Assembly (NCBI GenBank): GCA_002339135.1
Contig: DDJR01000044.1
Span: 1 to 16,518, forward strand
Direction of reading: 5' to 3'
From: Flavobacteriales bacterium UBA2619
GTDB taxonomy: Bacteria; Bacteroidota; Bacteroidia; Flavobacteriales_D; Sanyastnellaceae
Length of the DNA: 16,518 nucleotides
Positions 13,311 through 16,518 of the stretch are shown here, piece by piece (positions within the stretch are counted from its first letter, which is position 1; each line of letters begins with the position of its first letter). Made by a program: the position numbers and the translations under genes. The notes under the pieces are model-generated. The model searched no databases. It was not told where the DNA came from and saw only the letters and a list, made by a program, of their open reading frames with translations.

Positions 13311-14603
13311 TCAGTTTTCGAGGAGTCCTTTTTTGTAGGTTTCGATGGCCCTTGTCCTTGCCATTTTGTGATCTACCATGGGAGAGGGGTATTCAAAGGT
13401 GTCTAATTCTGGAATCCATTTTTTTAGATAGATTCTGTCAGAATCGAATTTTCGGACTTGTTCAGTTGGGTTAAATATCCTGAAATATGGCGCAGAATCA
13501 CAACCTGTTCCTGCTGCCCACTGCCAATTTCCATTGTTAGAAGAGAGTTCGAAATCCAACAATTTCATAGCAAAGTAGGCTTCTCCCCATCTCCAATCGA
13601 TCAACAAGTGCTTGCAGAGGAATCCAGCAACAACCATTCGAACTCGGTTGTGCATGTATCCAGTCGCATTTAACTCTCGCATTCCGGCATCAACAATTGG
13701 ATATCCAGTTTCTCCCTTTTTCCATTTATCAAACTCTTGCGGGTCGTTTCGCCACTGAACAGAGTCGTATTTTTTCTTAAAATTAGCACCAACTACTTTT
13801 GGGAAGTGATAGATGATTTGCATAAAGAATTCCCTCCAAATCAATTCATTAACAAAGCTTTGATTCTTGATCGTTTTCAGCAAAATCTCTCGCACGCTTA
13901 CTGTACCAAATCGAAGATGAGGAGACAAGTAGCTGGTTTTATTTGATGCCGGGAAATTCCTCACTTCTTCATAATTCTCCAGTTGGTCTAGGGAGTAGTC
14001 GAGCACCTTGATAGGCGATCTCGTATAACCTAGATCAGTCATCGTTGGAAAAGGAAAGTTGAGTTTAAAAAAATTTGTGCTTAACATCTCTGACCGAATC
14101 TTCAAGGAGTCAATGTTCAGCTTTTCCATCCATTTGTTTTTATATGGAGTAAACACAGTGTAAGGTGTTTTGTCACCTTTCAAGACATCATCTTTAGCAA
14201 AAATGACCTGATCTTTAAAGAGTTTAAGTTCGACACCCTTGTCTTGAAGATGCTGCTTTATTTCTTGATCTCGAAGGATAGCATAGGGTTCATAATCTTC
14301 GTTGGCATAGACACCGTGGATGTCATATTTGTCGACAAGAAGACTCCACACAGTCTTGGGTTTCCCTTTTTTGCAATACATCGCACTAGAAAGATCCCCC
14401 AGCTGAATCGACAACTTCTTAAGTTGGTCGTAGATAAATGAAACCCGAGAATCATCCACCCCCAATTCATCAGTAATCTCACAATCAAAAATAAAAACAG
14501 GCAGTACGGGAAATGGGCTTTTAAGAGCCTCAATTAACCCAAGGTTATCTTCCAGTCGCAAATCTCGACGGAACCAAAAAACTGAAATCTTTTCTTTTTC
14601 CAT
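13311..14603 (-). CDS. phrB: Deoxyribodipyrimidine photolyase (class I CPD photolyase/cryptochrome family)
   Basis: 430 residues, a little shorter than E. coli PhrB. The N-terminal antenna-binding alpha/beta domain opens with VFWFRRDLRLEDNLGL (8-23). The FAD domain has LIWREFF (255-260), KGETGYPIVDAGMREL (296-311), MHNRVRM (317-323), WRWGEAYF (337-344) and SNNGNWQWAAGTGCDSAPYF. Trp284, Trp337 and Trp360 have the same spacing (53 and 23) as the electron-transfer triad of E. coli, Trp306, 359 and 382, so flavin photoreduction is expected. The enzyme splits UV-induced cyclobutane pyrimidine dimers with blue light. The start is the ATG at 14603, 34 bases after the helicase stop on the same strand, so co-transcription is plausible. 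Repair rather than pure light sensing is the likelier role but is not proven. Confidence 0.93.
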   Translation of the reverse strand: MEKEKISVFWFRRDLRLEDNLGLIEALKSPFPVLPVFIFDCEITDELGVDDSRVSFIYDQLKKLSIQLGDLSSAMYCKKGKPKTVWSLLVDKYDIHGVYANEDYEPYAILRDQEIKQHLQDKGVELKLFKDQVIFAKDDVLKGDKTPYTVFTPYKNKWMEKLNIDSLKIRSEMLSTNFFKLNFPFPTMTDLGYTRSPIKVLDYSLDQLENYEEVRNFPASNKTSYLSPHLRFGTVSVREILLKTIKNQSFVNELIWREFFMQIIYHFPKVVGANFKKKYDSVQWRNDPQEFDKWKKGETGYPIVDAGMRELNATGYMHNRVRMVVAGFLCKHLLIDWRWGEAYFAMKLLDFELSSNNGNWQWAAGTGCDSAPYFRIFNPTEQVRKFDSDRIYLKKWIPELDTFEYPSPMVDHKMARTRAIETYKKGLLEN

Positions 14604-14637
14604 GACCTTTATAAATCACACATTCGAACCATTTGAA

Positions 14638-15999
14638 TCATTTCTTCTTTCTTTTCTTTTTCATGTTTTGGATTTTATCTCCTCTCCTGACAGGTTTTTT
14701 ATACCTCTCTTTTACGCTTTCATTGTAACTTTTTTTATCAACTTTTTCTCTGCTATTTTTAGCAGATTTCTCATGAAAAGAATCTCCAACTTTCACCACT
14801 AATTTTTCAGCGTATAGCTCATCGGGGTCTATAGGCTTGTTCTTTTCCTCTGGCGTGAGTTGAGAAGAGACAGCGACTTCCTCAGGCAACTTGTTCAAGG
14901 GAATGGTGGAATTCATCAAGGTTTCAATCGAGTTCTTCAAAGACGTCTCTTTCTCAGTATAAAAAAGAAGGGCTTTTCCGTTTTCTCCAGCTCGGCCGGT
15001 TCGTCCAATTCTGTGGATATAGTTTTCAGGGTAAAAAGGAGTGTCAAAACTGATTACGGTACTCACTTTATCCAGATCAATCCCACGTGAAATCACATCG
15101 GTTGCTATCAGAATTCTGCTTGTTCCATCTTCAAATTTTTCGATGGATTTAGTGCGGTAATTTTGTTCTTTCCTGGAGTGAATGATTGAAAGTTCAGATT
15201 GAAAATCCAATATTTCAAAGAGCCTGTCAGCATTTACTTTGGTGGCTACAAAAATCAACACTTTGCTAAATTCCTCTTTGTCTTCTAGCAGGTGGTTTAA
15301 TAAATTCGTCTTCGTATAAAAATTCGGAACAGCATACGACTCCTGAGTAATCGTCTCCAAAGGTGTTCCGCTAATAGAAATTGTTTTCTTCTCAGGGTTT
15401 ACCAAAAAGTCATCGATTAATTCATCGACATAGGTTGTCATTGTAGCAGAAAAAAGAATGTTTTGACGTTTTGTAGGCAAGTTCTCAAAGATGTTTTTTA
15501 ACTGCGTTTTGTAACCGAAATCCATCATGATGTCGACTTCGTCGATCACCAGTTTCTTGATGGATTTCAATCGCAAGACATTAGAAAGTACGAGGTCATA
15601 CAACCTTCTGGGTGTACCTACAATGATATCTTGACCTTCGGTAACAGACTTTTTTTGCGGGTTGATGTTGTTCGACCCTCCATATACCCCTAACGCTCTA
15701 ACACTCATGTAGGGTGTTAGTTTTTCTATTTCTTTCACAATTTGAATCACCAGTTCTCTGGTAGGAACCAGAACCAATACCCTGGGGTTAAGTTGGTCAG
15801 AAAATTTTAAATCTTGTAGAATCGGGAGTAAATAGGCGATTGTTTTTCCAGTTCCGGTTTGTGCAATTCCGACAAAGTCTCCCCCCCCGAGAATCGTAGA
15901 ATAGGACTCTTGCTGAATGGGGGTTTGATTTTCCAATCCCAAATCTGCAACAGCATTTTTTAATTGTTTTTTAAGTTTTAAATCTTCGAATCGAATCAT
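14638..15999 (-). CDS. DEAD-box ATP-dependent RNA helicase
   Basis: 453 residues from the ATG at 15999 (MIRFEDLKLKKQLKNAV); a TTG 13 codons upstream only adds a non-family N-terminus. All family motifs are visible in order: Q motif NQTPIQQES (24-32), Walker A AQTGTGKT (46-53), PTREL (79-83), GG (107-108), TPRRL (129-133), DEVD in place of DEAD (153-156), SAT (184-186), RGID (305-308) and HRIGRTGRAG (329-338). The tail from about 410 is Lys/Arg-rich, ending KKKRKKK, a likely RNA-binding extension. Such proteins unwind short RNA duplexes in ribosome assembly, RNA decay or cold adaptation; which one cannot be told. A G8 run encodes Gly38-40 just before Walker A. It lies between the Kazal-like lipoprotein and photolyase genes. 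Confidence 0.92.
   Translation of the reverse strand: MIRFEDLKLKKQLKNAVADLGLENQTPIQQESYSTILGGGDFVGIAQTGTGKTIAYLLPILQDLKFSDQLNPRVLVLVPTRELVIQIVKEIEKLTPYMSVRALGVYGGSNNINPQKKSVTEGQDIIVGTPRRLYDLVLSNVLRLKSIKKLVIDEVDIMMDFGYKTQLKNIFENLPTKRQNILFSATMTTYVDELIDDFLVNPEKKTISISGTPLETITQESYAVPNFYTKTNLLNHLLEDKEEFSKVLIFVATKVNADRLFEILDFQSELSIIHSRKEQNYRTKSIEKFEDGTSRILIATDVISRGIDLDKVSTVISFDTPFYPENYIHRIGRTGRAGENGKALLFYTEKETSLKNSIETLMNSTIPLNKLPEEVAVSSQLTPEEKNKPIDPDELYAEKLVVKVGDSFHEKSAKNSREKVDKKSYNESVKERYKKPVRRGDKIQNMKKKRKKK
15881..15888 (-). repeat. G8 homopolymer near the start of the helicase gene
   Basis: Eight C on the plus strand, coding Leu-Gly-Gly-Gly-Asp (GGG GGG GGA) a few residues before Walker A. A slip here would remove the whole ATPase core. 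Confidence 0.85.
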
Positions 16000-16038
16000 T
16001 GTACAACGTGATAAAGATAAATCGTAGGATGAGAGCAA

Positions 16039-16245
16039 CTAGTCCTCACACTTGCCTTGACAATAGTCATAAATTTGGTGGCATTCAGCTGTTGATGGAT
16101 TGATATAGGTGACATTGTCACATCCACAAACGTTGTTTATTTCTCGGGTTGTTGGACAGCCTTCTGTTTTCTCAGCGACGCAGATATCTTTAGAGCAACT
16201 TGTTAACAGTGCTATTATAGAAGTAAAAAAGAGTAATTGTTTCAT
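16039..16245 (-). CDS. Kazal-like small lipoprotein
   Basis: 68 residues from the ATG at 16245. The N-terminus MKQLLFFTSIIALLTSC is a lipoprotein signal with Cys17 as the lipidated residue (lipobox LTSC). The mature part holds six further Cys (22, 30, 40, 42, 55, 62) plus Cys66, and the string VCGCDNVTY matches the core of the Kazal serine-protease-inhibitor fold, although the following Cys is displaced from its usual place. It is therefore Kazal-like, and inhibitor activity is unproven. The residues after Cys17 (SKD) might act as a Bacteroidota surface-export signal, which is inference. An upstream in-frame TTG at 16269 is rejected because it adds residues before the signal. The helicase ATG is 39 bases downstream, so the two may be co-transcribed. 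Confidence 0.75.
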   Translation of the reverse strand: MKQLLFFTSIIALLTSCSKDICVAEKTEGCPTTREINNVCGCDNVTYINPSTAECHQIYDYCQGKCED

Positions 16246-16250
16246 AGATG

Positions 16251-16278
16251 CTAAAATACCACCAATCAACTTTACAAT
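16251..16278 (-). promoter_or_regulatory. Putative promoter of the Kazal-like lipoprotein gene
   Basis: On the minus strand ATTG (16278-16275) is followed after 16 bases by TATTTTAG (16258-16251), one base off TAnnTTTG. The box ends five bases before the ATG at 16245. The spacing equals that of the candidate promoters at 64-90 and 10134-10161. Confidence 0.38.
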
Positions 16279-16313
16279 TTAACCACGACCCCCTCATTTT
16301 CATAAAGAGTTTC

Positions 16314-16355
16314 ACCAAATAAAAACCCACTCATTTGAATGGGTTTTTATTTGGT
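16314..16355. terminator. Perfect 16-bp hairpin terminator
   Basis: ACCAAATAAAAACCCA (16314-16329) and TGGGTTTTTATTTGGT (16340-16355) are exact reverse complements around a 10-base loop. The right arm carries T5 and T3 runs on the plus strand, and the left arm supplies the same on the minus strand, so it could stop transcription from both sides. The gene it ends is not clear: both flanking genes point away from it, so it may insulate them or belong to an unseen small RNA. Confidence 0.75.
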
Positions 16356-16439
16356 CGACCTCTCAACCTTTTTTTCGTGCCATTATCCTTGATTTAAACA
16401 ATTTTCATAAACCAGCAAAACAAACAACAACCCTTTAGT

Positions 16440-16447
16440 TAGATTTG
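16440..16447 (+). promoter_or_regulatory. -7 promoter box upstream of the OsmC-family gene
   Basis: TAGATTTG matches TAnnTTTG exactly and lies 11 bases before the ATG at 16459. No TTG/TTTG is seen at the expected -33 distance. Confidence 0.4.
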
Positions 16448-16458
16448 TTTAAAGTTAT

Positions 16459-16518
16459 ATGATGAACACATTTGAAATTAAATACCAAGGAGATTTAAGA
16501 ACAACTGCTACTCATTTA
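16459..16518 (+). CDS. OsmC family protein (partial, 5' end only)
   Basis: The window ends after 20 codons: MMNTFEIKYQGDLRTTATHL. The Y-x-G-x-L-R-T-x-A-x-H pattern is the usual opening of Bacteroidota OsmC-family proteins, thiol-dependent peroxide reductases that detoxify organic hydroperoxides. The second ATG at 16462 could be the true start. No active-site Cys is within the visible part, so the call rests on the opening only. Confidence 0.6.
   Translation, partial: MMNTFEIKYQGDLRTTATHL

Noticed and set aside
1..16518. tRNA, rRNA, CRISPR array, insertion sequence, integrase or riboswitch
   Set aside because: Read for these on both strands; no cloverleaf, spaced direct repeats, terminal inverted repeats or transposase/integrase motifs were seen.

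Overview
The window looks like chromosomal DNA of a marine-type Bacteroidota, most likely order Flavobacteriales. The grounds are: signal peptides cleaved at Ala|Gln; one T9SS-type C-terminal sorting domain; repeated 21-residue Cys modules (G-C-x4-A-x-N-[YF]...D-D-G-S-C) and dockerin-like tails typical of secreted proteins in this group; TAnnTTTG-like -7 boxes; and few Shine-Dalgarno sites. No species is claimed. I saw no rRNA, tRNA, CRISPR, transposase or phage gene.

Layout. Bases 94-1788 (+) encode a secreted endonuclease/exonuclease/phosphatase-fold protein. It converges on a secreted Asp-box (sialidase-like) protein with a T9SS sorting domain (3339-1936, -). That gene diverges across a 40-base palindromic promoter region from a fatty-acid-hydroxylase/sterol-desaturase-family membrane protein and a hotdog acyl-CoA thioesterase (3380-4603, +). 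Next come three large minus-strand genes for secreted multidomain proteins: a choice-of-anchor-B/LVIVD protein, an endonuclease I family nuclease, and an arylsulfotransferase-like protein (10117-4638). All three, and the EEP protein at the left, end in a dockerin-like helix with a terminal or penultimate cysteine. A polysaccharide O-acetylation operon follows (12891-10269, -): a 70-residue unknown protein, an MBOAT acyltransferase and an SGNH-like partner. Then come a half-size DUF1456 protein (+) and a minus-strand run of a Kazal-like lipoprotein, a DEAD-box helicase and a class I photolyase. A 16-bp perfect hairpin terminator separates these from the first 20 codons of an OsmC-family gene at the right edge.

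How the genes fit together. The left two-thirds is mainly an extracellular toolkit: two unrelated secreted nucleases, a sulfotransferase-like propeller and two other beta-propeller-type proteins. This would suit particle- or polymer-associated life. The MBOAT/SGNH pair probably acetylates a surface glycan. It carries a G10 and a G8 tract inside the MBOAT coding sequence, which is a plausible slipped-strand phase-variation switch. The right third is housekeeping and stress functions: UV repair, RNA remodelling and peroxide defence.

The main candidates for a second look are the shared Cys-terminated dockerin-like tail carried by four unrelated catalytic or binding heads, and the poly-G tracts in the O-acyltransferase gene.
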